Source of the DNA: Cohnella cholangitidis
GTDB lineage: Bacteria > Bacillota > Bacilli > Paenibacillales > Paenibacillaceae
Assembly (NCBI RefSeq): GCF_014107495.1
Contig: NZ_CP041969.1
Location: 5,009,501-5,073,500, forward strand
Length of the DNA: 64,000 bases
Reading direction: 5' to 3'
This document shows positions 18,036 to 26,078 of this stretch, piece by piece. Below the pieces are notes generated by a model that had not been told where the DNA came from, did not search any database, and saw only the letters and a list, made by a program, of their open reading frames with translations. Position 1 is the first letter of the stretch. The number at the start of each line of letters is the position of its first letter. The position numbers were made by a program, and so were the translations under genes.

Positions 18036-19622
18036 TTACTGAATGGCTTTAGGGAATAGGTCTAGTGTGAATTGATCTTCAACACCAGACCACCGACCGC
18101 CTTTGTCTTTGCGGTAGGTTGCAGAAGATAGAACCGACTTTAACAACTCGTTCTTCTTACTTGCCTCGCTTGTCCTCGGATATAGAGAAAGAACCTCTTT
18201 AACTTTTGGTATGATCTCCTTATTAGCAGAGATGCGTTTTTCCTCTTCCTCAAGAACAGCCTCAGCATTCCGTATACCTTCTTCTATTTCTTCAATCGTC
18301 TTTTTCAATGCAACAGAACGTTCCATAAACACATCAACCGTATACACTCCCTGTTCCAGTAAATCATGGAGATTGTTTTTTTGTCCCTGCAAGGTCGACA
18401 GTTTCTTCCTCATACCCTCTACGGCGCTCTGTACGGCTTTCTGTTTAACTGCGTCAGTCTGTTCAGCAATATGACTCTTTCGTTCCCATTGGGTGCTGTA
18501 ACGCTTCAACCACTCCGTTAGACCCGATAGAATCCGTTCTTCAACGATATGGAGGTATGAGCTGACGTTTGGGCATCTCGGGCGAGAGCAAATTAGCGAA
18601 GTATAATCCTTGTCCTTGTATGGTCGTCCAACCATTGCTTTACCACAAATTCCGCACTTAACTAGACCGGCTAATGGGTTTGTGATTTTCCCTTCGACCG
18701 ATCGTATATGGGAGTTTCCCTTCATTATCCGTTGCGCAAGATCGAACGTTTCTGATGTTACGATTGCAGCATGAAGTCCTTTCTTTTCTATCGTATTCTC
18801 TCGGGCGACCCGAGGGCGGCTTTTTCCATCTTTCTTTCGAACCTGTGGGCGCGATTTCCAACGAACATTTCCAATGTATGTCGGATTCCGCAATATGCCA
18901 TTTATTGTTGCGACCGTCCATTCTGCTCCCTTGAGAGTTGGTATTTTAAGAGTTTCATTCAAATAACGAGCGATCCGTGAACTACCCATACGCTTTTCGG
19001 GATCTGGGTCGGTATATAGAGAGAAGATGAGTTCCACGATCGGGGATTGTTCTTGATGAGGTTCTAGAGTCCATCCCTTACCTTCAAGCTTTTTACGTAC
19101 ATAGCCGTAAGGAGCGATGTTCCCAGCGTATCGGCCATCTATTACTGCGGTCGTTCGTCCGCCCTGTAGTCGGCGTGTGATTGTCTTAAACTCGCGACGA
19201 CTCATAAATAATCCAAATTCGAAATACTCTTCATCATCTGGGTTTGTTGGGTCGTATGTACGCATAGGCGTAATAATTAACGTGTTAGAATATTTGAATG
19301 CTTGAGCAACAATGCCTTGATCCATAGTATCGCCACGGGCTAGTCGTTCAACTTCTACAACCAAGATTCCATTCCATTTACCTCCCTCAACATCTCCAAT
19401 TAGGCGAATCATCTCCGGACGCTCCGAAATACGTTCTCCTGATGTCGCCGGCTTCTCCTGATACACTTCTGAAATAGTAATATTGAAACGTTTAGCTAGG
19501 TCAATGAGCGTTCGTCTGTGTACTTTGAACGTGTCCTCTGCACCGCGAGATTCACTCTCAAGATCTATACGTGATTTACGAAGATAAGCTGCATATTCTC
19601 CGGGCGGTAACTGTCCGTACAT
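18036..19622 (-). CDS. Large serine recombinase (prophage integrase)
   Basis: 528 aa. The N-terminal resolvase domain has the catalytic serine in YLRKSRID (Ser17) and the downstream VEVERLAR...R region. The recombinase domain follows (~160-300), then a zinc ribbon (CGICGK...CSRPRC, ~330-365) and a coiled coil (~390-490). Its stop is ~30 bp from attL, the usual place for a phage serine integrase. It should insert the phage at the cotJC site and, with a directionality factor, excise it. Start has CAGGAGGG upstream. No clear mother-cell sigma promoter is visible before it, and a terminator hairpin separates it from immA. Confidence 0.95.
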   Translation of the reverse strand: MYGQLPPGEYAAYLRKSRIDLESESRGAEDTFKVHRRTLIDLAKRFNITISEVYQEKPATSGERISERPEMIRLIGDVEGGKWNGILVVEVERLARGDTMDQGIVAQAFKYSNTLIITPMRTYDPTNPDDEEYFEFGLFMSRREFKTITRRLQGGRTTAVIDGRYAGNIAPYGYVRKKLEGKGWTLEPHQEQSPIVELIFSLYTDPDPEKRMGSSRIARYLNETLKIPTLKGAEWTVATINGILRNPTYIGNVRWKSRPQVRKKDGKSRPRVARENTIEKKGLHAAIVTSETFDLAQRIMKGNSHIRSVEGKITNPLAGLVKCGICGKAMVGRPYKDKDYTSLICSRPRCPNVSSYLHIVEERILSGLTEWLKRYSTQWERKSHIAEQTDAVKQKAVQSAVEGMRKKLSTLQGQKNNLHDLLEQGVYTVDVFMERSVALKKTIEEIEEGIRNAEAVLEEEEKRISANKEIIPKVKEVLSLYPRTSEASKKNELLKSVLSSATYRKDKGGRWSGVEDQFTLDLFPKAIQ

Positions 19623-19639
19623 TTGTATCCCTCCTGAAA

Positions 19640-19661
19640 AGAAAAAGCCCTGCTCGGGCTT
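19640..19661 (-). terminator. Terminator between immA and serine recombinase
   Basis: On the minus strand AAGCCC-GAGCA-GGGCTT is followed by TTTTC. It would block read-through from the lysogeny genes into the recombinase, so the recombinase needs its own promoter or antitermination. Confidence 0.65.
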
Positions 19662-19700
19662 ATTTCATGGCGTCCCAAAAAGTGACTTCAAGGGCTATAA

Positions 19701-20477
19701 CTATTCGTAGCCGTACATTCTTCGATATCTGTCGAGCATGTCCTCATTCTTTTTCCAAATAGCTTCGTACCGTCGTTCAAATAAGCGTTGTTTTATTTTT
19801 AATAAGCGTTCAGTTTCTTCGATCGCGGCTGCGGACTCCTCATATGCAACCCAAGTCGCGAACTTCGCTTCTAAAGGAGGTTCAGGCAGTACAACTTCTT
19901 CAATAGGCGGCCATTCATCCAGCCTTGCAGAACTAATAAGGCTATCACGTATATTTGGAGCAAGGTTATTTATTCGTTTGTTTGCTGCCGTTATATTTAC
20001 ATCGCATTTATCAGAGAGATGCTGAGCGGATAGATCGGCAACACTATTAAATATGTAATTTGGCATCAACACCCGACTCGCGAACCAATGTGCCTCGACT
20101 TCCATAATTCCGGCCACATAATCTGGAATAGCGGACATGTCGGAATGACTGTTCAGGAGAAATTGTCCGTGCAATAAGATATGACCGAGTTCGTGAACTT
20201 TAGTAAAAAGTTGTCGTCGGCGCATGGTCTGTTCGTCATATTTAATATCTATGTCTGTTGCTAGAAAGATGATATACCTGCACTTATTTCCTTTGATGAG
20301 TTTGACCATATAACCATCAGGACCTTCGAGTTCTTCGTATCGAATCTTCCACTTACGCTGCTCAAGGTATTTTTCGATTCGGATCGGGGGGGGAGGATAT
20401 CCGAGTTCTGCTAGTACCGATTGTGCCACTCGGTTGACAAGTCTAAAGCGCGGAGCGGTCAAGTTCGGTAATTTCAA
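19701..20477 (-). CDS. ImmA/IrrE-family metallopeptidase
   Basis: 258 aa with the zinc motif in TKVHELGHILLHGQ (HExxH). In ICEBs1-type systems ImmA cleaves the phage or element repressor after DNA damage. It lies directly downstream of the XRE repressor gene on the same strand, the standard pairing, so its probable substrate is the repressor at 20499. Confidence 0.88.
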   Translation of the reverse strand: MKLPNLTAPRFRLVNRVAQSVLAELGYPPPPIRIEKYLEQRKWKIRYEELEGPDGYMVKLIKGNKCRYIIFLATDIDIKYDEQTMRRRQLFTKVHELGHILLHGQFLLNSHSDMSAIPDYVAGIMEVEAHWFASRVLMPNYIFNSVADLSAQHLSDKCDVNITAANKRINNLAPNIRDSLISSARLDEWPPIEEVVLPEPPLEAKFATWVAYEESAAAIEETERLLKIKQRLFERRYEAIWKKNEDMLDRYRRMYGYE

Positions 20478-20498
20478 ATTGTGATCGCCCCTTGAAAA

Positions 20499-20858
20499 TT
20501 AGTCTTCGTCCTCGTCAAATGCTTTCTTAGCTTGTTCGACAAGCTTCAAGAATTTAGCGTATGCCTTGGGAGACATTTCTTCTTTTGCACGCATGATAAA
20601 CTGAACTTCCGGAAGGCTGGCAATATCCTGAGAGTCCTTTTTCAAAGTAGGGTCATCAGATCTGCCAAGTAAATAGTCGGTCGAGGTATTAAGTACTTTT
20701 GATGTGGTCTGGATGTCCATAGAGTCAGGTATGGAATACCCGCGCTCCCAATTAGAAATAACCTGCGGAGAAACGTTAACGCGTTTCCCGAGGTCTTCTT
20801 GGGTCCATCCCCGTTTTTTTCTTAGTTCTTTTATCCTTGATCCAACGCTCTTTTCCAT
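20499..20858 (-). CDS. CI-like XRE-family repressor
   Basis: 119 aa from the ATG at 20858 (an ATG 18 bp upstream has an equally good ribosome-binding site). Residues ~3-60 form an HTH_XRE domain (SRIKELRKKRGWTQEDLGKRVNVSPQVISNWERG). The C-terminal part is acidic and helical with no peptidase motif, so inactivation probably needs ImmA rather than self-cleavage. Divergent from the early operon; the intergenic region holds CTAACGGA operators. Confidence 0.88.
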   Translation of the reverse strand: MEKSVGSRIKELRKKRGWTQEDLGKRVNVSPQVISNWERGYSIPDSMDIQTTSKVLNTSTDYLLGRSDDPTLKKDSQDIASLPEVQFIMRAKEEMSPKAYAKFLKLVEQAKKAFDEDED

Positions 20859-20886
20859 ATAGATCACCAATTTCATAGTATCACCA

Positions 20887-20985
20887 ACTAACGGATTATG
20901 ATATAAAACTAACGAAATATGAGAATATCCCTTGACACTAACGGAATCTGTTAGTAATATGAAATCAACGGATTGCGTTAGTTGA
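20887..20985. promoter_or_regulatory. Phage lysis-lysogeny switch: divergent promoter with operators
   Basis: Rightward promoter TTGACA (20932-20937), 17-bp spacer, TAATAT (20955-20960). The spacer is exactly the palindromic operator CTAACGGAATCTGTTAG (20938-20954). Further copies or half copies: CTAACGGATTA (20888), CTAACGAAAT (20909) and a copy at 20965-20985 containing AACGGATTGCGTT. The leftward copies overlap the presumed repressor promoter. Confidence 0.8.
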
Positions 20986-21000
20986 ATGGAGGTGATCTCG

Positions 21001-21246
21001 ATGGTACATGAAAATGTTGAGAAAATTCGTACCGCAAAAGGAATTACAAAAACGTTCGTTGCAAATAAGCTTGAACTGTCATTGCAAGGATATCGTCACA
21101 TCGCCTCTGGTAATGTTCGGCTTGATACGGAGCGATTGAAGGTAATTGGCGAAGTTCTAGGCGAAGATCCGGCAATTTTTTTATCGAATGAACTAACGGA
21201 ATCCGTTATAAATCGATTGTCCGGTAAGATCGCATCAACAGCTTAA
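21001..21246 (+). CDS. Cro-like XRE-family regulator
   Basis: 81 aa from the ATG at 21001, preferred over the ATG at 20986 because GGAGGTGAT lies just upstream. HTH pattern: VEKIRTAKGITKTFVANKLELSLQGYRHIASG. First gene of the early operon, divergent from the repressor. An exact palindromic operator (TAACGGAATCCGTTA, 21194-21208) sits within its own coding sequence. Confidence 0.8.
   Translation: MVHENVEKIRTAKGITKTFVANKLELSLQGYRHIASGNVRLDTERLKVIGEVLGEDPAIFLSNELTESVINRLSGKIASTA
21194..21208. promoter_or_regulatory. Intragenic phage repressor operator
   Basis: TAACGGAATCCGTTA is a perfect 15-bp palindrome of the same family as the operators at 20887-20985, but lies in the coding region of the Cro-like gene. 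Confidence 0.65.
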
Positions 21247-21264
21247 GGTGAGGAGTGAATCTAT

Positions 21265-21501
21265 TTGAAACGCCCAGGACATGAAGAAATCGAGGCAGCT
21301 CTCGCACAGATTGCTGCGACTTCGAGCGATTATCACGTTGCGGAAACGCCGGAAAGACTTTTGGAGCTCAGCGGAATGTCCGCGAGCTTCGTGAAAATCG
21401 CGGTAGAAACGAAATCAGTCACCCCGTCCGAGCTACGATTGACGGTTGCGCTGTTCAACCAAGCAGCGGACAAGTGGCTCCGACTTTACGAAGCGAGGTG
21501 A
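21265..21501 (+). CDS. Phage hypothetical protein (78 aa)
   Basis: TTG start with GGTGAGGAGTGA upstream. Helical, no recognised motif. Lies in the early operon between the Cro-like gene and a conserved small phage gene. Confidence 0.55.
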   Translation: MKRPGHEEIEAALAQIAATSSDYHVAETPERLLELSGMSASFVKIAVETKSVTPSELRLTVALFNQAADKWLRLYEAR

Positions 21502-21562
21502 ATTTTGAATGCCCGTCCTCCAGTTACAGCCGCATATAACTCCTAATGGAGGGGATGCGGTT

Positions 21563-21751
21563 ATGAAGAAAGAGAAGGCACCATTGCATGGGAATATCGT
21601 TAAAACAATGATGATCGGAAATACGACGATTAATTTTTGCGATGACTGCATTGTTAAGACCCCCGAAGAACTTGAGAAAGTCCTTGATCGATTCCACGCA
21701 GCCGGTTGGGCCATTATCGAAGAGTTGGTAGCGAAGGGCGAGTCTGTGTAA
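21563..21751 (+). CDS. Small conserved phage protein with FCDDC motif
   Basis: 62 aa from the ATG at 21563, which has GGAGGGG upstream (the frame opens at 21509). The TTINFCDDCIVKTPEELEKVLDRFHAAGWAI pattern recurs in phages of Firmicutes in my recollection. A Cys pair in CDDC may bind metal. Function unknown. Confidence 0.6.
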   Translation: MKKEKAPLHGNIVKTMMIGNTTINFCDDCIVKTPEELEKVLDRFHAAGWAIIEELVAKGESV

Positions 21752-21796
21752 AAAGAAAGCCCGCCAACCGGCAGGCCATAAACAGAAGGTGTGGGG

Positions 21797-21825
21797 TTAC
21801 ACCGGGTACACAACTAGATTACTAT
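21797..21825 (+). promoter_or_regulatory. Promoter and palindrome before second XRE gene
   Basis: TTACAC, 17-bp spacer, TACTAT (21820-21825). Just downstream, TGTTCC-AAGTC-GGAACA (21844-21860) is a perfect 6-bp inverted repeat ending at the ribosome-binding site of the gene at 21877: a candidate operator or RNA hairpin distinct from the CI operators. Confidence 0.5.
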
Positions 21826-21876
21826 AGCCCATTGATCTTTGTCTGTTCCAAGTCGGAACAAGGAGAGGCTAAGAAT

Positions 21877-22155
21877 ATGGAACAAATCGGAATGCTATTA
21901 AAAAAATGCAGGGAGCGTAAAGGCTGGAGTCAAGAGTTCTTAGCAGAACGGCTGAACTACTCCAGAAGCAGCATAAGCAAGATCGAGAAGGACCGAAAGG
22001 GCATCGACTTTCAAGTCGCGATCCAGTGGTTCCGAGAAACCGGCGCACAAGATGCCGCCTACGCGATCATTTCGGGAACGGATGTAATTTCTATTATTCA
22101 AAACATTTTCGATATGGGAACCGGCATTATGAACCTCTTATTATTAGTTGCTTAA
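21877..22155 (+). CDS. XRE-family helix-turn-helix protein
   Basis: 92 aa from the ATG at 21877 with AAGGAGAG upstream. HTH: IGMLLKKCRERKGWSQEFLAERLNYSRSSISKIEKDRK. The hydrophobic C-terminal tail (IIQNIFDMGTGIMNLLLLVA) could be a membrane anchor, unusual for a phage regulator. It has its own promoter and an adjacent palindrome. Confidence 0.75.
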   Translation: MEQIGMLLKKCRERKGWSQEFLAERLNYSRSSISKIEKDRKGIDFQVAIQWFRETGAQDAAYAIISGTDVISIIQNIFDMGTGIMNLLLLVA

Positions 22156-22215
22156 TATACAAATTGTATCATTATTTGAAAATAATAACAAGATGTATCG
22201 AAAGGTAGTGATAGT

Positions 22216-22521
22216 GTGTTCCACGGAAACGACACTCAGCGTGCCGCCAAGCATATTGAAGCGGCTTTGCAACACTTGAACGAAGCAAAGCATCTATTGC
22301 TTCGAGCGAAGAACGACCAACGAATTCACCTTTGCGTGAACGTCGGATCGCTGGAAGAAATTAATGCGATTTTGTTAGACCCGCAGTGTACGCCGGATAT
22401 TGCAGAAAGTTATGACGAGCTAGAATACGCTCCCATATTTGATGACTGCGCATGGGACGGGGATCGCATCGACGCTACAAAATCCATGCTATTCAATCAG
22501 TACCTTATGAATGGAGGCTGA
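22216..22521 (+). CDS. Phage hypothetical protein (101 aa)
   Basis: GTG start. The N-terminal half is a helical region (RAAKHIEAALQHLNEAKHLLLRA); the C-terminal half is acidic. Overlaps the next gene by 11 bp. Not recognised. Confidence 0.55.
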   Translation: MFHGNDTQRAAKHIEAALQHLNEAKHLLLRAKNDQRIHLCVNVGSLEEINAILLDPQCTPDIAESYDELEYAPIFDDCAWDGDRIDATKSMLFNQYLMNGG

Positions 22522-22693
22522 GGCAGTGGAAGGGTTAAGGAAACATTTATGTGACCTCATTACATTTCGGAATCTACTGCAAAGGCAAGTAATGGACCCC
22601 GAATCATTGGCGCTTGCTCTTTGGTGGCTAGATAAAGAGATTGACGAAGCGTACAGGGACTTGGATGCCTTGATGAGAAGTTCGGCGGCATAA
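22511..22693 (+). CDS. Phage small helical protein (60 aa)
   Basis: Two predicted helices with a DPESLALALWWLDKEIDEAY segment. The layout faintly recalls Spo0E-type aspartyl-phosphate phosphatases (SQELDxLIxEY), but the catalytic Ser position is Leu, so that role is not supported. Followed by an imperfect hairpin (22702-22722). Confidence 0.5.
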   Translation: MEAEAVEGLRKHLCDLITFRNLLQRQVMDPESLALALWWLDKEIDEAYRDLDALMRSSAA

Positions 22694-22786
22694 AAATAAC
22701 CCTTCTGCGGGAACAGAAGAGTTTCGGGCCTTACAAATTATTTAGGACTTTATTATACCACATTCCAACGGGAAGAAGGGAAGGAA

Positions 22787-22981
22787 ATGGGATTTCGATG
22801 GAATAAGGAAGGCTCCGAAAAGGCGGTTGTCTGTATGGCATGTAGTCGAATTAAGGCTAAGAGAATGTCTATCGATGAAGCAATCAGATTTACGATTCCT
22901 CTTCATTCCAAAAACCCCGAAGCCATCCCTAAGAGAACGTTGGAAAGGTTGCGAAAGCTGATTACGGAAAAAGCGGGATGA
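22787..22981 (+). CDS. Phage hypothetical protein (64 aa)
   Basis: Good ribosome-binding site (GGGAAGGAAATG). Contains CMAC and a basic C-terminus (RTLERLRKLITEKAG). Just upstream of the replication initiator. Not recognised. Confidence 0.55.
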   Translation: MGFRWNKEGSEKAVVCMACSRIKAKRMSIDEAIRFTIPLHSKNPEAIPKRTLERLRKLITEKAG

Positions 22982-23007
22982 ATCGATGTCCCAAGGGGGA
23001 TGAGGTA

Positions 23008-23877
23008 ATGACGGATAGTTACCCGTTTCCGATGTACTCGGGGATCTTCGAACCCAAACATTACGACAGAATAGGGACGGCCCTGTGGTTCTTCTCTTGG
23101 TGCATCAACTCCACGACAAAAGAGTCCGAGGAAGGGGACGGAGTGACGTGGGGATACGTGCAAGGCAGTAGACCCATTAAGTTGTCAGAACTGGCCGCTC
23201 CATTCGGAGTATCGGAAAAAACGGTTAGAAGATGGATCGACGACCTCGAAAAGTATGGGTACATTCGGACGAAACGAGCGCCATACGGACTAATCATCGC
23301 TGTCCGAAACTCGAAAAAGAGAAAGGACAAAAACGTCCAATCTGATGATAAAGAACGGACAAAAATGTCCGATCTCTCAGGTGGAGAATGGACAGAAACG
23401 TCCGATCTCTCGGACAAAAATGTCCAATCTAATAAAGACTTTGTAATAGACCTTAATACTTCTTCTTCTGTTTCTTTGGATCAGGAAACCTTGATTAAGA
23501 GGTCGTTGGAAATCGAATCACATTTCTGCTTAAGACGAGGAAGGGGCTTTAACGTAAGTCCGGCAGACTTTAAGGCGATTCAAGAGATTGTCGCGGAAGG
23601 AGTTCCAACAGACCTGATCAAGTCCAGTATCGACCGCGTGTTCGCAGAGTACAAGCCTAAGCACCAGAGAGATGAAATACGAACGATAACCTACTGCCTC
23701 CCGCGCTGCTATGACGATTGGGAGAAGAGTAAGCAGCTTGAATCCATAACTTCTCCTGTCGTGCCGTCGGCGGGGTTAGTCGCCCTTGGGACTCAACGCA
23801 AAACGAAGAATCAGCAAGAAATAGACGAGCTTGAAAATTTGATCCGGGAGGAGAGAGAGCGTCTTGAGACTGGATGA
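23008..23877 (+). CDS. Phage replication initiator with winged helix
   Basis: 289 aa from the ATG at 23008 (GGGGGATGAGG upstream). Residues ~45-100 are a winged helix (IKLSELAAPFGVSEKTVRRWIDDLEKYGYI). Residues ~110-145 form a repetitive linker (DKNVQSDD..TKMSDLS..TETSDLSDKNVQSN) whose DNA is the iteron array described separately. The C-terminal part is helical. Followed by a helicase loader and DnaB, so it is the probable origin-binding protein, with the origin inside its own gene as in lambda O-type systems. Confidence 0.78.
   Translation: MTDSYPFPMYSGIFEPKHYDRIGTALWFFSWCINSTTKESEEGDGVTWGYVQGSRPIKLSELAAPFGVSEKTVRRWIDDLEKYGYIRTKRAPYGLIIAVRNSKKRKDKNVQSDDKERTKMSDLSGGEWTETSDLSDKNVQSNKDFVIDLNTSSSVSLDQETLIKRSLEIESHFCLRRGRGFNVSPADFKAIQEIVAEGVPTDLIKSSIDRVFAEYKPKHQRDEIRTITYCLPRCYDDWEKSKQLESITSPVVPSAGLVALGTQRKTKNQQEIDELENLIREERERLETG
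23325..23425. other. Candidate phage replication origin (4 iterons)
   Basis: Four palindromic iterons GGACAAAAAYGTCC (third copy GGACAGAAACGTCC) start at 23325, 23357, 23390 and 23412, three followed by RATCT and the first by AATCT. The start-to-start spacings of 32, 33 and 22 bp are near multiples of a helical turn. An AT-rich stretch follows (23426-23480), suitable for unwinding. Confidence 0.7.
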
Positions 23878-24205
23878 GGTGGCCGAGCTCTACAAGCGGA
23901 TTAAGAAACAATATCCATGGTTCGACGCAAGTATAAATCGCGTCCGAGAAGACCATTCCGATTATCTGCATAAGTTTCCGTTCGAAACTGCTATGGAGAA
24001 TGTGAAAAACCATATTTTGACGGAACCCCAACCCCCAACAATTGCCCACATCCGCGGTCGACAAGGGGAGTTGATGGAAGCCAAACGAAGCAAAGAATCA
24101 GCTTCGGCGCACATGGCTAACTTGGATTCGGCGAGTAAATCTAATATTCCCCCTCCAATCGGATATTGGGAAAATCTTAGATCAAAGATTCGGGGTGACG
24201 CATGA
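23864..24205 (+). CDS. Phage helicase loader (G39P-like)
   Basis: 113 aa, TTG start with GGAGGAGAGAG upstream, overlapping the initiator by 14 bp and DnaB by 4 bp. The N-terminal pattern EVAELYKRIKKQYPWFD...W/F-rich helices with HKFPFETAMENVKNHILTEPQPPTIAHI resembles the helicase-binding domain of SPP1 G39P-type loaders, followed by a disordered tail. The position between initiator and helicase agrees. Confidence 0.75.
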   Translation: MRLDEVAELYKRIKKQYPWFDASINRVREDHSDYLHKFPFETAMENVKNHILTEPQPPTIAHIRGRQGELMEAKRSKESASAHMANLDSASKSNIPPPIGYWENLRSKIRGDA

Positions 24206-25608
24206 ACGACTTAGATAACTGGCTGGATATGCAACCGCAAGCAGACATTGAAGCCGAGCATGCCACTCTTGGAGCGATACTTCTTGAACCTGATACGCTT
24301 GATTTGGTCAGAGAGAGGCTTCAAGGCGGGGAATTTTACGAACCGGCACATCGGAAAATCTTCCGGGCAATGGTCAAGGTCACAGATAACGGGAACCCGT
24401 TGGACCTTCGATCCTTGACGGCTGAATTGTCCGATAGCAAGGAACTTGAATCAGTCGGTGGCATTATGTACCTAACCCGATTGGTGAATTCTACCCCGAC
24501 GGCGGCGAACGCCGCTTGGTATGCCGAACGTGTTGCGGACGTATTCTTGCGGCGCGAAACCTTCGACACTTTGACGGAGTTATGGCGCAAGGCAATGAAG
24601 CAGACGGACACGCGGGCCTTTTTAGAAGTCGCGGATCAAGCCATTAGCAAAATATCCGATCGCGCGGCACCGAAACAGGAATTCAGGAAAATACAAGACG
24701 TCATTATCGAAGTCATTGATCAAGCGGAAGTGAAATACAACAACCGCGAGAAGTTCAGCGGCGTGACTGGAACACCTTCGGGCTATGTGGATCTGGATAA
24801 AATGACATCGGGATTTCAATCGAACGACCTGATCATCGTCGCGGCTAGGCCGTCAGTGGGAAAAACGGCGTTTGCACTTAACATAGCTCAGAACGTAGCA
24901 GTAAGGACCGAGCAGACCGTGGCAGTATTCAGCCTCGAAATGTCGGCGGGGCAGCTAGTTCAGCGAATGGTGTGTGCCGAAGGCAATATCGACGCGAGCC
25001 GGATGCGCTCGGGATTCTTCGAAGGGGAAGACTGGGCGAGGATGGGGGAGGCTGCCGGATTACTTGGACAAGCCAACATCTTTATCGACGACACTCCCGG
25101 AATAACCGTAAATGAGATCCGTTCGAAATGTCGGCGGCTCAAGAAGGAGCAGGGTATCGGATTGATTCTTATCGATTACCTACAGCTAATTCAAAGCAGC
25201 GGGCGCGGGGCAAATAGACAAGAAGAGGTATCGCACATTTCACGGACGTTGAAGCAGATTGCCCGGGAGCTTGAGGTTCCGGTAATCGCGCTATCCCAGC
25301 TTTCCCGCGGCGTAGAGCAACGGCAGGATAAACGACCGATGATGTCGGACCTTCGGGAGTCTGGAGCAATTGAGCAGGACGCGGATATCGTCGCATTCTT
25401 GTACCGGGATGACTATTACGACAAGGAATCCGAGAAGAAGAACCTTATCGAAATTATCATAGCGAAGCAACGTAACGGACCAGTAGGGACGGTCGAACTC
25501 GTTTTCTTGAAGCAGTTTAACAAATTTGTAAGTCTGGATCGTTCTCATGGATCAGCGTTTGCGCCTCCCTTGAAACAAACTGGGACCGATGACAACGAGA
25601 CGGATTAA
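24202..25608 (+). CDS. dnaB: Replicative DNA helicase DnaB
   Basis: 468 aa, normal full length. N-terminal DnaB domain (HATLGAILLEPDTLDLV...), Walker A RPSVGKTAFAL, Walker B LILIDYLQLI, and the C-terminal RDDYYDKES...NGPVGTVELVF. A phage-encoded hexameric helicase for the prophage replicon. Confidence 0.95.
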   Translation: MNDLDNWLDMQPQADIEAEHATLGAILLEPDTLDLVRERLQGGEFYEPAHRKIFRAMVKVTDNGNPLDLRSLTAELSDSKELESVGGIMYLTRLVNSTPTAANAAWYAERVADVFLRRETFDTLTELWRKAMKQTDTRAFLEVADQAISKISDRAAPKQEFRKIQDVIIEVIDQAEVKYNNREKFSGVTGTPSGYVDLDKMTSGFQSNDLIIVAARPSVGKTAFALNIAQNVAVRTEQTVAVFSLEMSAGQLVQRMVCAEGNIDASRMRSGFFEGEDWARMGEAAGLLGQANIFIDDTPGITVNEIRSKCRRLKKEQGIGLILIDYLQLIQSSGRGANRQEEVSHISRTLKQIARELEVPVIALSQLSRGVEQRQDKRPMMSDLRESGAIEQDADIVAFLYRDDYYDKESEKKNLIEIIIAKQRNGPVGTVELVFLKQFNKFVSLDRSHGSAFAPPLKQTGTDDNETD

Positions 25609-25627
25609 TAAACCGGAGGTGTGCTGA

Positions 25628-25837
25628 ATGAAAGCAGGCGAAGAGGGTTGGTTCTCGACTTTCGAATTACCCCCGAAAACGGCGATGTTGGTCAAAGAAG
25701 AAAAAGAGAAGAAGCACTTTGTACGGATGGATAAACAGGCAAACGGAAACTACATCGTGAAGTATCGCGGACTTACGGAAGCTGAGAAAGCAGATAAGAA
25801 ACGGCAAGAGAAGATGATGAAAAATATCGTCGGTTGA
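25628..25837 (+). CDS. Phage hypothetical protein (69 aa)
   Basis: Ribosome-binding site GGAGGTG. Very lysine- and glutamate-rich with a basic C-terminus; no motif recognised. Confidence 0.55.
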   Translation: MKAGEEGWFSTFELPPKTAMLVKEEKEKKHFVRMDKQANGNYIVKYRGLTEAEKADKKRQEKMMKNIVG

Positions 25838-25872
25838 GAATTAAACCTAGCACCTAAAGGAGAGATAGATAG

Positions 25873-26064
25873 ATGAAAAGCAATCATTCAACGAGCAAAT
25901 CAGGAGGCATTGGATTTACAGGGTTACTGACCATATTGTTCATTGCATTGAAACTAATCGGCGTTATCGATTGGTCATGGTGGTGGGTTCTGTCACCGAT
26001 ATGGATATCCATCATTATCGTAATGGTGATCCTGTCAATTTTCATTCTAATCACGAAAGGATAA
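25873..26064 (+). CDS. Small phage membrane protein (Fragile-X-F-associated type)
   Basis: 63 aa, two membrane segments. The IGFTGLLTILFIALKLIGVIDWSWWWVLSPIWI pattern (reported here only as position ~14-46; key residues G-L-L-KL-G-W-WWW-P-W) matches the transmembrane Fragile-X-F family seen in many phages. Function unknown. Confidence 0.65.
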   Translation: MKSNHSTSKSGGIGFTGLLTILFIALKLIGVIDWSWWWVLSPIWISIIIVMVILSIFILITKG

Positions 26065-26078
26065 GGAGGCTCAATCCC

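Noticed and set aside
22511..22693. Spo0E-type sporulation phosphatase encoded by the phage
   Set aside because: Only the LDxxIxEAY-like end fits; the essential Ser position is Leu.
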